This document shows, in pieces, positions 20,831 to 33,319 of a DNA stretch of 64,000 nt. Origin of the DNA: Brasenia schreberi (Eukaryota > Streptophyta > Magnoliopsida > Nymphaeales > Cabombaceae); assembly GCA_036023115.1 (NCBI GenBank), contig JAYKKT010000055.1, positions 11,104,501 through 11,168,500 on the forward strand, written 5' to 3'. A program made the position numbers and the translations under genes. How positions within the stretch are numbered: the first letter of the stretch is position 1; each line of letters starts with the position of its first letter. The notes beneath the pieces were generated by a model. The model ran no database searches. It saw only the letters and a list, made by a program, of their open reading frames with translations, and was not told the DNA's origin.

Positions 20831-23150
20831 CTATGAAAAAACACAAATACTACAGATAATTCTAACTAAAAGAAAATAAAAAGTTGCATATACATTAAAA
20901 ACAAAATTAAAATCAGATGATGATTAAGAATAAAAAAAAATTAAAAACACATTAAAAGCATGAGAATGAATTAAGTAGACCAAAAGCAATCTATCTCCAG
21001 CAAAATAGATAAACAAAGAGCATGCTCACATATGAACTCCATGTTGACAATGATAGAGCTAGTAGTCATTGGAGTATTCGAAAACATGTTCAACAGAGTG
21101 TTTGTCTTGAATTGCAAGTGTTCACAGTTGTTATTTCATTGGAAGAACGATTTGGGTTTTTTTATTCTCAAAGGAGTCAACTAAGAGATTATTCTCAGGC
21201 TCATTTACATACCAAAACATTGAGTTAGTAAGAATGTATGTCGTTTGTTGTTACAGAGGCTTATTTCTCACTGGTTTAAATCCTTTGGTTTCCATGCTTA
21301 AGAGGTTCTTTATAATTAGTTATCTTTGAGAGCATGCATGTTGACAAATAATAAGAGACAACGGGAGTATTCAAAGCTTGTTTAATAAGGAGGAGAGAGG
21401 ATTTATCAAAATTACATACTTCAAAAGAAGAGTTCTCTAAATGCAATGGGAGAAAATTTGTGCTCCAATTCAAGATATTATTAATGTCCACCTCATCAAC
21501 TCAAAATCTCCAGTAGAAAGTAAAGAAAGAGCTCTTAAGGTTTTTGAGTTTTCATATCATGTTTGAAAGTACATACATGTATACTTAATCTTCTCTGAGG
21601 AAGTCTTCTCTAAAACTAATGATATCATATGATATGGTTCGACAATACACATTATATTGGTAAACCATGCACAGATAATTTCCAAATGAACCAAGTATGA
21701 GTATACAATACTATGTTATACATAGATACTTTAATAAACATTCTTTTTGTTGATGCCAAAAAATGGAAAGTTACATGGAAGATACTTAGAGGCATCAAAG
21801 AGAAAAAAGAACATATGGATAAAACAAAGGAACCAACAATAAGAAAATAAAAGTTATTGGGATGCATGTTCAAGGAATACTGATTCTTTGTCGGCTCAAT
21901 AAAGGTCTATAAATAATGATTGTAACAAAAACGTGAAGGACACCACCATAATCACAATTCTTCCTTTTATTTTTTGTTTTCTTGCTTTTCTAAGAGTAGC
22001 TATAACTTAGTGTTCTCAATGCGTATTTGAGAACACCAAGTACTCTTTCATACATGTGATCTCCATGACATCTAAGATACGCATAGTCCAATTTCTGGGG
22101 ATCTACTTCCATCGCTTGAAATCTTATCCATTATATTCCTTGAGAACGAGGGTTAGAGTTCTCTGAGATACTCTACATCACATTCTATTCTAGTAGACTT
22201 ACGAGTTGCCATTCAAATTGCATCGTCAATTTAGACCACAACATTTTTACTTCATTTTAAAACTTAACCAATTATTGTATTGTTATATGTACAAGACGAC
22301 ATCATGATAATCTTCTTAAATGCATGATCAATACTACAACCCAAGCTAGAGAAATCTCTATTATATCTTCCGTTCATTACTTTGTCCTCGTCACAAGATT
22401 AGAACCCCATTAAGACATTATGAACTTCAAAGAATAGATTGGGGCACAAACCCATGACGATGGTCCCATCAAAATTACCCGAAAAAGGGTGGCAGCTGAG
22501 AGAGTTTATCGAAATTATGAGATTTTCTATAACACATCATCAACTTCAAGACTACTTAAATCGTTTAGTAAAACTAACTAGTCTTCCTTCACAGATATTG
22601 GAGTTTAAAGATATTTATTGGCGTTTTAAAATAAATTATTATCTAACTTTTAAAAGTATGTCTATAAAAGAAAATTGAGAATAGAGGGGTGGCAACTGAG
22701 GAAGAGGATACTTTTTACTCGAATGTAAACATAAATTAATATATTATTGTACACATGCAAATCGGTAGTAACTCATAAAATTTCAATTTTTGTTGTTTGA
22801 TCATGAAGTTGACTTTCTAAGTCTTTAAATCTTATTTTTTATTAATTTTAGTGAACTCAAATAGGGAGTATTTCCTTATTTGCATGTAATATCTTAAGTA
22901 AATGGTGAATAAAATAAAAATAAATAAAACAAGAATGTTTAGTTAAATAGTGTTACGATGTGAATAAGAAAGAATGTGTTTATGTATGTATCTATATATG
23001 TATGTATGTTTGTATATAGAGAAAAATAGAGAGAGAAAAGTGGTAAATGCACACACCCATCAGTGCTCAAATGCATGGATAAGATTTGAATTTAATGTGC
23101 CATTCATCTTAACATGAGACCATAAAGTTGATTTGTGCATGGATGAGTTA
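20831..23150 (+). other. AT-rich intergenic stretch, nothing recognised
   Basis: Short frames at 21022-21228 and 22439-22678 show no motif or splice context. TATGTATG microsatellite-like runs begin near 22980. Confidence 0.45.
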
Positions 23151-23169
23151 TGTACATGGACTATACTAT

Positions 23170-23505
23170 CTCTCCATATATATATATATATGTGTATTTA
23201 TACACATGTGTGTGCATATATATATAAAGCATAGTTCATGCATACACATATATGTACCTGAATCCACTAAAACATCATTGATGTTTGATTGATATGATTG
23301 ACGATAGAGGCTTAAATTTAAAAACATTTAATATACATGATATATTAAATACAAAATATAAAAGTATAACAATACTTTTAATTATAAATTCAAATCTCCA
23401 TTGATCAAGCGAATCGAATGATGGAAATGCTTAAGTGGATTTGAGCATGTATAGATGATCACATGTACCTCCTCTCTCTACATATATATATATACACACA
23501 TTTTG
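23170..23505 (+). mobile_element. MITE family M1, copy 2
   Basis: Bounded by (TA)n tracts at about 23177-23192 or 23215-23226 and at 23480-23494. The core has CAAATCTCCATTGATCAAGC and GGAAATGCTTAAGTGGATTT, the same plan as copy 1. The right end reads CACATGTACCTCCTCTCTCT before the (TA)n, as in the copy at 59395. Confidence 0.5.
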
Positions 23506-23914
23506 CTCGTTAACTCTTACCTCCTTCCTTCTGTTGCTTCCATCCATCAATTGAAAAGACATAATTTGTGAAAGTTGTTGGAAAATAGGTTGGAAGAACA
23601 TTGTACGTACTTTCTTAGTTAGGCATATACAAAAGGATATTTAAGGCTTATATTAAACCATTATTTTTGTAGCAGGGAGGAAGGGAAGAGGGGAGATGTT
23701 CGGAGACCAAAAGAGAAGAGAAAGTAGAGTGGTGAAAAATACGAGGCACAGACCAAAAGAGGAGAGAAAGTAGAGTGGTTTGAAATAAGAGGTGGAGAAG
23801 GAGGTGAGTAGATAGTAAAAGGGATGCACGTTTAGTAAAGATGATTATAGTAATATCTAATTTTTTTTATGATAAAATTACTTTTATATGATTAATAGTC
23901 GGATTTAGTTTCTC

Positions 23915-24195
23915 GTTTAGGTCAGTTTGACACGTACCGATTTCAGGTGAACCAGGTTTGGGTTGGGTATATATTGGGACGGGGTTCAGATAGCTTCAAG
24001 TATGACTCTTTTGAGCCTTTTAGAATCAAGCTCAAGCTTGGTTCGGTTCTGTATATGTTAGATCAAGAAGTAACCTGTTTTAAACGACTCCAGATTTTCA
24101 TTCCGACCCAAATTTATACTCCATGAAACAGGTCCAATTCATGTCTAATTGGTTCTTTCTTGGGACAGGGTACAATAAACCCGATCCAGGATTGC
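23915..24195 (+). mobile_element. hAT/MITE-like remnant upstream of the 24272 gene
   Basis: GGTTTGGGTTGGG, GGTTCGGTTC and CCCGATCCAGG words in both orientations are typical of subterminal regions of non-autonomous hAT elements. Ends are not defined. Confidence 0.35.
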
Positions 24196-24271
24196 TGCAT
24201 ATAACGGTTTGTCGCGCGAACGAATCAACGACAGATGCACTTTTTAATGGTTTTCATGTGAGGGAGTGAAG

Positions 24272-25851
24272 ATGGGGAGTCTCAGAATTGGCCATTTGAA
24301 CATTGGCGCCGTGGGACTAGCCAGAAGGTCTCCATTTCAAGAATCCTTTCGTTTGTTGCGGAGCCTTCTTCGAGGAAATGGCTCAGACTTGCAGTTTTCG
24401 GCAGCTCTGATTCTAGTATGCACCTCTCTCTCTCTAAGATGCCCATTTATTTCCCTTCAATGGATTCCATTGTCATATAAGAAGAATGTAGTGTTCGTAA
24501 CCAAATTCTTTTGTTGTGCTAGCAGGAAGGAAATCTTTCTCAAATTCAAACAAGAACCTTTTATTGTTACTGCAACTTTGTGGGATTAACTGCTTCGAAT
24601 TTCATAGAGGATTCTGACTAATCTCTGCCTTTCCTGTGATGGGTATTCTTAATTATCTTTCCTTTTGTTGCTTTTGAGGATTTCGCCTGATGAAATTGGT
24701 ATAGGGGTGTGTTCTAAATTGCACGAGTTTTAGTAGATCCTATGTTCGGGTTGTCTGAATTGGTAGAACCAAGAAGAGAATCACAAGCAGTTCACATCAA
24801 TGTGCTTGGCCGGGATTTTAATGAATTAATGATCGGGCAAACTAGTTTTCAGTTCTTCTAGTCAGGAAAGGGTCCTTCAACTGGGCGTGTTAGCAAATAT
24901 TATAAAGAAGTTTTTATTTAAGAACTTCCCTTTGGTGTTGATGTTTAGACAGAGATGACTTAGTAATTAATGTGCAGAATACACACTGTAATTGAGTAAT
25001 ACTGTCTCATAATTGACATATTGGCGTTATGTGAAACTTGCTAGAATGAGCAAGGCTGGCTACTTTTGCCTGACTATCACTATTCAACCGTCTTACGTTA
25101 CTCCATTGTGGAAATCTCTTATTAGCTGCACTCAAACTTCCAAATGCCCAGTGCAGGACACTAATATAACATCACACTGATGTTTAGGTGTACTTGATGC
25201 CTTCATTGTGACAATGGATGCTTTCTAGAGGCCAAATGAATTACTTTAACATACTTCTGTAACTAGATTTGCTACATAAAATTTGCAAGTCTAACAAGTG
25301 GATTACCATGTTTTGGGGTAAATGCTAATATGGCGCAAGATCGCACTCAATGGTAATTAAGAATTACCATGTAGCATAACCCACTTAATGTGATAAAAGG
25401 CTTTCTTTTGGTTTTGGTTGATAAGTGGTTTAGCATCTAAGCTACTTGATTTATGTTATAAAGGACAGTAGCTTCCAGACGTTGTGTCGCTATTGATGTA
25501 AGGCAAAACAATGTGTTTCAATAGCAGAAGCATGACGGCAATGAAAATCTGAAAAGTTTTCAAATGAGCATAAAAATTTAAGTTTTGTCTAAATTGAATA
25601 ATCTTATACTTAGCCTAGTATGATGCTATTTCAAGTAAAAGTCTTGTATTGTGTATCGATGTTTTGCTTTCAGTCTAGAGCTTGGGCACACTCCCAGGCA
25701 GTGTGACCTTGCATCAGAAGAAATTTTGGAAATATTTTTAAGGGAGAGGAGATTGAATGGAGACTTCATATCAAAAGCTTGTGACCTACTCTCGAGCAGG
25801 GATGTGCTGAGACAAGATGTAACAGAAACCAGTGTAGTATCTGATAACTGA
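24272..25851 (+). CDS. Tentative multi-exon gene, unknown product
   Basis: Exon 1 would run from ATG 24272 to 24415: 48 codons opening MGSLRIGHLNIG with an Arg-rich RRSPFQESFRLLRSLLR stretch, resembling an organelle presequence, then a donor GTATGC. A strong acceptor TTTTGCTTTCAG ends at 25673. The frame after it codes for an acidic helix-rich end (DLASEEILEIFLRERR, ACDLLSSRDVLRQ) and stops at TGA 25849-25851. The phases do not match: exon 1 ends in phase 0 while the last exon needs two extra bases. So a middle exon is missing from my view, or the donor is elsewhere. The intron holds a decayed LINE tail. Function not recognised. Confidence 0.4.
25320..25430 (+). mobile_element. Decayed RTE LINE 3' tail inside the intron
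   Basis: The order TGCTAATATGGCGCAAGATC, then AATTACCATGTAGC, then GATAAAAGGCTTTC and TTGGTTTTGGTTG repeats, in degraded form, the ANMAHDR...HVA...GGGAAAAGGC...(TTG)n end of the LINEs in this window. Confidence 0.5.
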
Positions 25852-26039
25852 GGGCAAGTAGTTGCACCTTTCAACAAGAAAATGATTTCCAAGTGTAAAA
25901 GTATCAGTATAATGTCGCTTATAATGTACATATAGATAAACACAAATTATCACACAAGATCTTTCACAAATCAAATCACCAAACACTTGGTGTACAAGAC
26001 AAACCAAATAGGCACAATACCAAACAAGCCAAGTGAGCA

Positions 26040-26281
26040 TGAAAACTCTAATTTTATTAATGTCACAATACCTCTATTTATAGAGGTTTTATTTCAAGTA
26101 GTAGAGATGAGAGAGAATGGGAGCAATTGCTCCCAATGGCTACACTACTAGCCATTGGGAGTTCTCAATGGCTAGTAGTGTAGTCGTTGGGGTATGACTG
26201 GCCCTTGAGGGCCAGTTCAAATAGGCCCATGTTATCGGCATGCTAGGCCCTAATGGCCTAGCTTCCTATTAAAAGTTAATA
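26040..26281 (-). repeat. 3' LTR of Copia-2 with a 12-base perfect hairpin
   Basis: On the minus strand the LTR starts TATTAAC (probably from TGTTAAC), directly after the purine run AAGTTTAAAGGAG, and ends GAGTTTTCA. Bases 26130-26141 and 26150-26161 are perfect inverted repeats (CTCCCAATGGCT) with an 8-base loop. The word CTAGTAGTGTAG next to it can pair with the loop side as well. A TATA-like CTATAAATAGAGG lies near 26082-26070. The LTR at 45841 has the same design. Confidence 0.7.
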
Positions 26282-26813
26282 CTCCTTTAAACTTGTGGTA
26301 TATATACCAAAAGTTTGTCTTACAAAAATATAAATCTATGAGCTCATAAAGACTTTGTAAAGAAATTTATCAGTTATAGCTCTTAAAAAACATAACATAA
26401 AGTCAACCTTTTCTTCAAACATGCCTCCTAAATATAGTGACAGTTCATGTGAATGTATTTGGTTTGTTCACGAAAGGTATTGTTTAAAGCAATATACATG
26501 ATACTTTTGTTATCACAAAGTAATTCTTTAGAGTCTTCTAGGGAAACCTCCATGTCTGCAACAAGTTCATTGATCCAAGATATATCAGTTGTTGTAGTGG
26601 TCATAACTCTATATTTTGCCTCTTTAGATGATATGAATACCTTATGTTACTTTTTACATCTCCAAAAGATTAATGAATCACTTAAAAACAAACAAAATCG
26701 AGTAGTTGAATATCTATTATTGACTTCTCTACCCCAATCAACATCAGTATAGGCACTTAATTTAAGAGAAGATAATGAGGTTAAGATGATCTCCCTTTAA
26801 GTGTATCATTTAT

Positions 26814-29105
26814 TTATCTTATCTACTACAACTACAACTAAGCCTTTTCCCATACTAGACGGGTTCGGCTACATGGATTCTTTGTTTCCACATATCCCTA
26901 TCGTGTGCCATGTTAGCAGTTAACTCACAATAAGCTAGATGATTCTTTATTGTTTCTTTCCAACACTTTTGTGGTCGTCCTCTACCTCTTTTAATACTTT
27001 CTAAATTTAGTTTTTCATACATTCTTACAGGTTCTTCTTTTGATCTTCTTTCTATATGTCCAAACCATCTTAAACGATATTCTCTCATTTTATCTCTATT
27101 GGTGCCACTCCTAATTTGTTTCTAATAACCTCATTATGTATACGGTTTTTCACTCATCCATCTCAACATCTTTATTTCTGTCACAGACATCTTTTGTACA
27201 TGTTGATGATTAACTGCCCAACACTTAGAACCATAAAACATGTAAGGCTTAATTGCTGCTCTATAATATTTACCTTTTAACTTTAATGGTATCTTCTTAT
27301 CACAAAGAATACCTGATGCTCCTCTCCATTTTAACCGACCAGCATTAATTCTATACGTAATATCTCCATAAATTCTTTCATCACTCTGAAAAATTGACCC
27401 TAGTTATTTAAAACTTTCCTTTTGGGGAATACAATGTATGCCATTTTTAATTTCTATGTCTTGTAAAGTAACCAAATGATCAAACTTACATTCCATATAT
27501 TTTGTCTGTCTTTGTTCTACTAAGTCGGAGGCCTTTGCTTTCTAATGTTTCTCTCCATAGTTCCAATTTTCTATTAACTTTTTCCTTAGACTCCTCCACT
27601 AACACAATGTCATCTACAAATAACATACACCAAGGTACTTCATCTTGAATATGTTTTGTTAACTCATCAATCACCATTATAAATAAGTATGGACTTAAAG
27701 TTGATCCTTGATGTAACCCAATATTAACTTTAAAGAAGAGACGTCATTCCTTCGTGAGTCCTCACACATGCTTTTGCACCATGTACTTGTCTCTTATAAG
27801 GTTAATGTATGTCAATGGGATACCTCTTTTTTTCAAAGTTCTCCAAACCTCCCTCGGTACCTTGTCATAAGTTTTTTCTAGATCAATAAATATCATGTGA
27901 AGGTCTTTCTTTTTTGCTCTAAAATGTTCAATAAGATGTCTCAAAAGGTGGAATCGCTTCAACAGTAGATCTGCCTGGCATGAATCCAAATTGGTTCTTT
28001 GTTGTATTTGATATTTGTCTTAACCTACGTTCGATAATTCTTTCCCATAATTTCATAGTATGGCTCATTAACTTATACCTCGATAATTCGCACAATTCTG
28101 AAAGTCTCCCTTGTTCTTATATATGGGTATAAGTGTACTCAACTTTTCATTTCTCGAGTTTGGTTTCTCCATATTTCATTAGTTAGTCTTTGAGCCAAGT
28201 GGTTCCTATTTCTCCTAGTATTTTCCAAACTTCTATAGGAATATTGTCTGGTCCTACCGATTGACCACCCTTCATATGTTTAAGAGCCTCTTTGACTTCA
28301 TTCTTTTGAATACGTCGGTAGAAATTGTGGTTTATATACTTTTTTGATTTGGCTAACTCTCCTAAGCTAATACTAACATTTATTTTCATTAAAAAGCTTA
28401 TAAAAATAAAATTTCCATCTATTTCTTATATCATCATTTGCCACTAGAATTTTTTCATCCTCGTCCTTGATGCATCTAACATAATTAAGATCTTTAGTTT
28501 TCTTATCTCTAGCCCTAGCTATCCTAAAAATATCTCTTTCACCCTCTTTTGAGTTGAGTTTTTTATATAAATCCTCCCAAATTTTAGCTTTTGCTTCACT
28601 CACGGCTTTTTTCGCTTCCTTTTTTGCTTTCTTATAAGCCTCTAAAGTTTCACTAGTTTTCTTAGCATAATTAACTTGTAATATGCCCTCTTCGCCTTGA
28701 TTTTATTTTGCACTACTTCACTCTACCACCAAGCTTGTTTTTGTGTCGGTACACCTTCCTTAGATACACCTAACACATCTTTTACTACTTTCCTTCCATA
28801 TTGTTCTACATATCACAAGGTGTACCAACATAATTCCAAACATCTCCTTGAAGGACTTTCTGTTTAAATATATCTTCTTTATCGCTTTTGAGATTCTACC
28901 ATTTAGTCTAAATAGCTCGATACACTCTTTTCTTCTTTGTTTATTTTTTTATTTGTAAATCCATAACTAAAAGTCGATGTTGGGTGGTTAAGCTTTCTCT
29001 TGGAATTACCTTGCAATCTTTACAACATGCTCTATCTTTTTTTCTACAAATAAAGTAATCAATTTGTGTTTGTGATAAGCCACTCTTATAAGTAATTAAA
29101 TGTTC
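26814..29105 (-). mobile_element. RTE-type LINE, copy C (5'-truncated, RT to 3' tail)
   Basis: It starts within the endonuclease (HLITYKSGLSQTQIDYF), then the linker (28600-28370), then RT. RT landmarks are GPDNIPIEVW (28255-28220), [14 protein letters not shown] (about 27890-27850), QGSTLSP (27715), MLFVDDIVL (27640-27600) and the C-terminal WFGHIERRS and TANMAHDRD blocks. It ends GTCTAGTATGGGAAAAGGC plus a TTG/TAG tail at 26820. Probable target duplication: ATCATTTGT (29106-29114) against ATCATTTAT (26805-26813), inside Copia-2. Frameshifts and stops break the frame. It is the longest RT copy in the window. Confidence 0.9.
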
Positions 29106-29973
29106 ATCATTTGTGTATACTAGTGGGAGCCTGTTGAAATTGACTTGCCACTTGCACTGCATGTGTTATATATGATTAAGTGATGGTAAGGTACATCAAA
29201 GCTCCTATCATTTGTGTGTAAGGTGTCAGATCTTCTAGCTTTTCTCTATTTGTAGTTCTCAGTTTGGCCCCATCACCTCCATTGTTCTCACCTTCTTATC
29301 ATTTGTCAATCCTGACCTATTAACAATATCAGTAGCAAATTTTGTTTGTGACATAAAATAACTTTTGTTATTACGAGTCACTTCTATTCCCAAGAAGTAA
29401 CTAAGAACACCTAGACCTTTCGTTTCAAATTCTTCATGAAGATCTCTTTTTATTTATAAAATCTCATTCTAAATGATAATCATATCATCTACATATAGAA
29501 GTAGGATCACAATACCTGCATCGTTTATCCTTACAAACAAAACAATATCAGTATAACAATAGTGAAAATTTCGTGCATGCATAAAGTTTTCAATCTATTA
29601 AACCAAACCTTAAGTGTTTGTTTAAGTCCATATAGAGCCTTTTTTAGTTTAAGAATATAATTACTTGGAGCCTTGAATCCTGGAGTTGGAGCTATATATA
29701 TTTCTTCACTAAGATTACCATTTAAAAAAGCATTTTAACATCTAATTAATATATGTCCCAGTTTTTAATAGCACAAATAGAAATTAATATGCGAACAGTA
29801 GTTGTACGAGCAACATGAGCAAAAGTTCACTCATAATGAATCCTATATTCTGGAGAATACACCTTATCTACAACTTTTGTTTTTTTATCTTTCAATAAAA
29901 TCATCACTATATGCTTTGACAGTATAGACACACCTACAACCAATAATTTTCTTTTCTTTTGGTTTAGGCACAA

Positions 29974-30383
29974 TGTAGCTCCGCCCATGTAAGGGATCAC
30001 TTTTACATGGTTGGTCCGAAGCTTGGATAAAGGAGGGTTGTGTTGGGCTTCCGACAGCCAGTGTAAAACTTTGTCGGATTTTTATACCATGGATTACATA
30101 AACTATGAGCATTGCGTTTGGGTATTCTCAATGAAAAGTAAGCAAAAGCCACTACATTTTTGCCTGGATGTAGTGAATCAATTACAGAGAGGGTTCCCAC
30201 ATCATGGACAAGTGTCAGTAAAGAAGTTAGTTCTGCTACGTTATCGCCTGAATGTAGTGAATAAATTATAGAGAGGGTCTCCATATTTTGAATATGGATG
30301 AATGCGGGGGTAAGGAAGCTAGTCCTAGATAATAAGATTTGAATGCGTTCTTGAAATATCATAACATTGTCCATTAAGCTAAT
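29974..30383 (+). mobile_element. RTE-type LINE, copy B (5' UTR and first endonuclease codons)
   Basis: GCTCCGCCCATGTAAGGGATC marks the same 5' end as copy A, followed by the two tandem 5'-UTR units and the region equivalent to the first ~30 endonuclease codons (decayed). The Copia-1 5' LTR interrupts it at 30384. It points opposite to the Copia-2 sequence it abuts. Confidence 0.8.
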
Positions 30384-30730
30384 TGTTGAAGATCAAGTTG
30401 AAGATAAAATATTTTAATGTGTCTAGTTGTAGATTTATATTTATGTAATGCTCTTTGGAAGTGGTTTGTGTCTCAAGTAGTTTAGATCCCAATGGATCAG
30501 TTTTGGATCCACTGGGAATTGGGTTGTATTAGTTTTTTTATTAAGGGCATTTAGAATATTTAAGTTAGATTAGTAGTTTAAATAGGGTGTTGTAATTAGG
30601 TTTAGGTAATAAGAAAGAAGAGGCAAGAAGTCGGCAGCCATCAGAAGATGCTGACCTGCCCTAGCAAGTCTGCCATATTGTAATCATGGTATGTTTTGTT
30701 TAATAAACATTATTTCTTATAATTTCTTCA
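30384..30730 (+). repeat. 5' LTR of Copia-1 (347 bases)
   Basis: TGTTGAAGATC at the start, AATTTCTTCA at the end, giving TG...CA with a short inverted repeat (TGTTGAAG / TTCTTCA). The partner LTR is not in the window. Confidence 0.85.
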
Positions 30731-30743
30731 TGGTATCAGAGCC
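30731..30743 (+). promoter_or_regulatory. Copia-1 primer-binding site (initiator tRNA-Met)
   Basis: TGGTATCAGAGCC immediately after the LTR. Confidence 0.9.
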
Positions 30744-31209
30744 TATTACTGCATTTTTTATCAGAAGAGGAGAAGAAATAAATCTCAGTTAGTCATCAGA
30801 GTGATTGGTATTGGTGCAGTAAATTAGATTTCACTTTAGCGGCAAGGAAGAAGGCCTACGTGTGGATCTGTTTCTATTTTACATACTGATATTGGTGCAG
30901 TTTAGATGAAGGCAGTCCACGGTTCCCTTCTTATCTCAATTCTCTGAAGTTTCAATTATCAAAATAAGTATTTCAGTCTTTCGTGCCAGAAACATTCATC
31001 ATGTTTGACTTTGAGATCATTGCATCTACCATTGCATTCACCGAAGAATTTTGATCTAAGTGACATTTCTGAAATTTTCAATGATGTCTGTGCACATCGA
31101 CAGATGCCTTTGAATGATATCTGTTTACATCTTGTTACCCTAATTGCGTTAGATTCTACTATATCCATTGTTGTCTTAAAGAAGCTGTGAGTATTCCGTT
31201 CACGTAGAG

Positions 31210-32196
31210 ATGAATAAGATGGGTGACACGAGTGAATCAAGTTCAATAGATAAAGGTGAAGGATTCCAAATCACAAATCTCAAGTTGGATGGGAAAAATT
31301 ATCTTCAATGGGCCAGATCTATTGAGTTGGCGATAATGGCAAGGGGACGCTGGGATTACTTGACAGACGACATACCTCAGCCTCTTACTACAGACCCTCT
31401 TTACTCAAGATGGCATAGAGAAAATGCCCTAGTGAGTGCTTGGCTTCTCCGATCAATGTCACCATCAATTGCTAGTACTTTTATGTTCTTAGAGACTGCT
31501 AAGGATATCTGGTTAGCTATTCATGATGCTTATGCTCAAAGGAAGAATATAGCCAAGAAATATGATCTTATTGAGAAGATAAGAAAGTACAGACAGGGGA
31601 ACAGATCTGTGAGCGAATATTATGCAGAGCTCGGAGGCTTATAGGATGAGCTGCAACTCTATTCCAAAACAAAATGTCAAAGTTGTACTCAAGAGTGTAA
31701 TGAAGAGTTTGAAGAGAGAAAAGTATTTGATCTCCTATGGCGTATCTCTCCAGAGTATGAGGTAGTAAAGAATAACATTCTCAACAGAGAGGAACTTCCA
31801 TCCTTAAGTACCGTATATTCCCTCCTTCTTCGGGAAGAAGACAGAAACCACTTGAGTATAAACAAAGCCTATTTTAGCTGGACTTACATCTGAAGAAAGG
31901 GTGGACTTACATCTGAAGAAAGGGATAAGTTGACCTGTTCTCATTGCGGAAAACCACGACATACTAAGGAAACTTGTTGGGAGTTAGTTGGAAAGCCTAC
32001 TCATTTCCAGAATAGATCAAACAAAGCCTATTTCAGCTGTGAACAGAATGAAAAACAAAAGACAGAGGACAATGCTACTTCATTGGCTGATATAAAGAAG
32101 AAAATTGAATTGCTTAAGGCTCGGGTGGTCGAGATCCTCCCACATGGACTTACAAGCAACCATAGCATATCCATTCTCATTTTTGACTCAGGGTAA
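31210..32196 (+). pseudogene. Copia-1 gag with zinc knuckle
   Basis: From ATG 31210 the frame encodes the plant Copia gag domain (LDGKNYLQWARSIELAI near residue 24, AWLLRSMSP, YDLIEKIRKYRQG, SVSEYYAEL). A TAG at 31642-31644 interrupts it; reading on in the same frame continues the domain to about 31890 (LLREEDRN). A small duplication follows, then a CCHC knuckle, CSHCGKPRHTKETC (31936-31977), which would bind the element RNA. It is inactivated by the stops. Confidence 0.85.
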
Positions 32197-32199
32197 TTT

Positions 32200-33260
32200 A
32201 AGTATTTCTAGTTCAAGAATATGGATTATTGATTCTAGGGCTACAGATCACATGGTCAGTAGAAGAAATTTCTTTGATAACTATGAGTTGACCAAAGAAG
32301 AAATTCATATTAGACTGGCAGATGATTCTCATACACCAATAGTGGGAAAAGGGAGTATTATTACGTCTTTCGACATTTTAAAGAATGTTTTACATGTTTC
32401 GAACATATCAGTAAACTTATTGTCTGTCTTTGTAATGGCCCATGATGTAAAATATCATGTAATTTTCTATTTTACTGGATGTGTCTTTCAGAAACTGCAG
32501 ACGGGGAGGATCTTTGGTCAGGGTAGTATGAGAAGAGGTCTTTATTTTTGCGAGGATAATAAAGGCGTTGCATTACAATCAACTGTCATTACAGAGAAAC
32601 AGAAGGACGATATATCCTTGTGGCACCAGAGATTTGGACATCTACCTCTATCTAAATTTAGAATACTTTTGCCTGAATTCAGTCATTGTAATAATTTGAA
32701 TTTGAACTGTGAAACATGCTAGAAGGCTAAACACCATCGTACTTCTTTTCCATTAGATGAATCAAAATCTTCTATTCCTTTTGAAATTGTGCACTCTGAT
32801 ATTTGGGGCCCCTGTTTTATTACCTCATTACATGGATACAAATACTTCATATCTTTTATAGATGATTGTACCAAATTTACTATGATTTATCTCATGAAGA
32901 CTAAGGATGAAGTGAAGCATATCTTACCTATATACTATCAGTTTGTGAGAACTCCAGTTTCAGGGTACAATTAAGGTTTTTTGCAGTGATAACGGTGGTG
33001 AGTTTATGTCTCAATTACTTCACTCATATTTTTAATATCATAGAATATTACACCAAACCTCATGTTCATATTCTCCTTAACAGAATGAAGTTTCAGAAAG
33101 GAAAAATAGACATATTTTGGAAGTGGCTAAAACGCTCTTAATCGGATGTAATGCTCTGAAATATTATTAGGGTGAAGCAGTTCTCACTGCAATTTTTCTT
33201 ATAAACCGTATGTCAAGCAGAGTCCTCAATGGCGATAGCCCATTCCATTCATTATGCCCT
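32200..33260 (+). pseudogene. Copia-1 protease and integrase
   Basis: Protease: WIIDSRATDHM (about 32225-32257), where the catalytic DSG is changed to DSR. Integrase zinc region: HQRFGHL (about 32622) and CETC (32707-32719). Integrase core: SDIWGP (about 32795-32812) with the first Asp, the SDNGGEF block (32985-33006) with the second, and the EVSERKNRHI region (33085-33115) with the Glu. The gypsy-type chromodomain is absent, as expected for Copia. TAG near 32720, TAA near 32972 and later stops break it. Confidence 0.85.
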
Positions 33261-33319
33261 AATCAGAAACAATTTTAATCACTTCCTAGAATCTTTGGGT
33301 GTACATGCTTTGTCCATAT

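Larger units (their letters stand above)
26040..29973 (-). mobile_element. Copia-2 (RT, RNase H, 3' LTR), split by LINE copy C
   Basis: Minus strand from 29973: PKPKEKKIIGCR opens the RT, then a decayed LDVK block and YLLGIEVTR. The part ends near 29115 in a GALMYLTIT-like thumb region. After the LINE (26814-29105), RNase H resumes at about 26800 with AYTDVDWG, DNKS, ERTKYIHM and FFTKSL. Polypurine AAAGGAG and the 3' LTR follow. Gag, protease and integrase are absent because LINE copy B abuts at 29974. Many stops are present. Confidence 0.85.
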
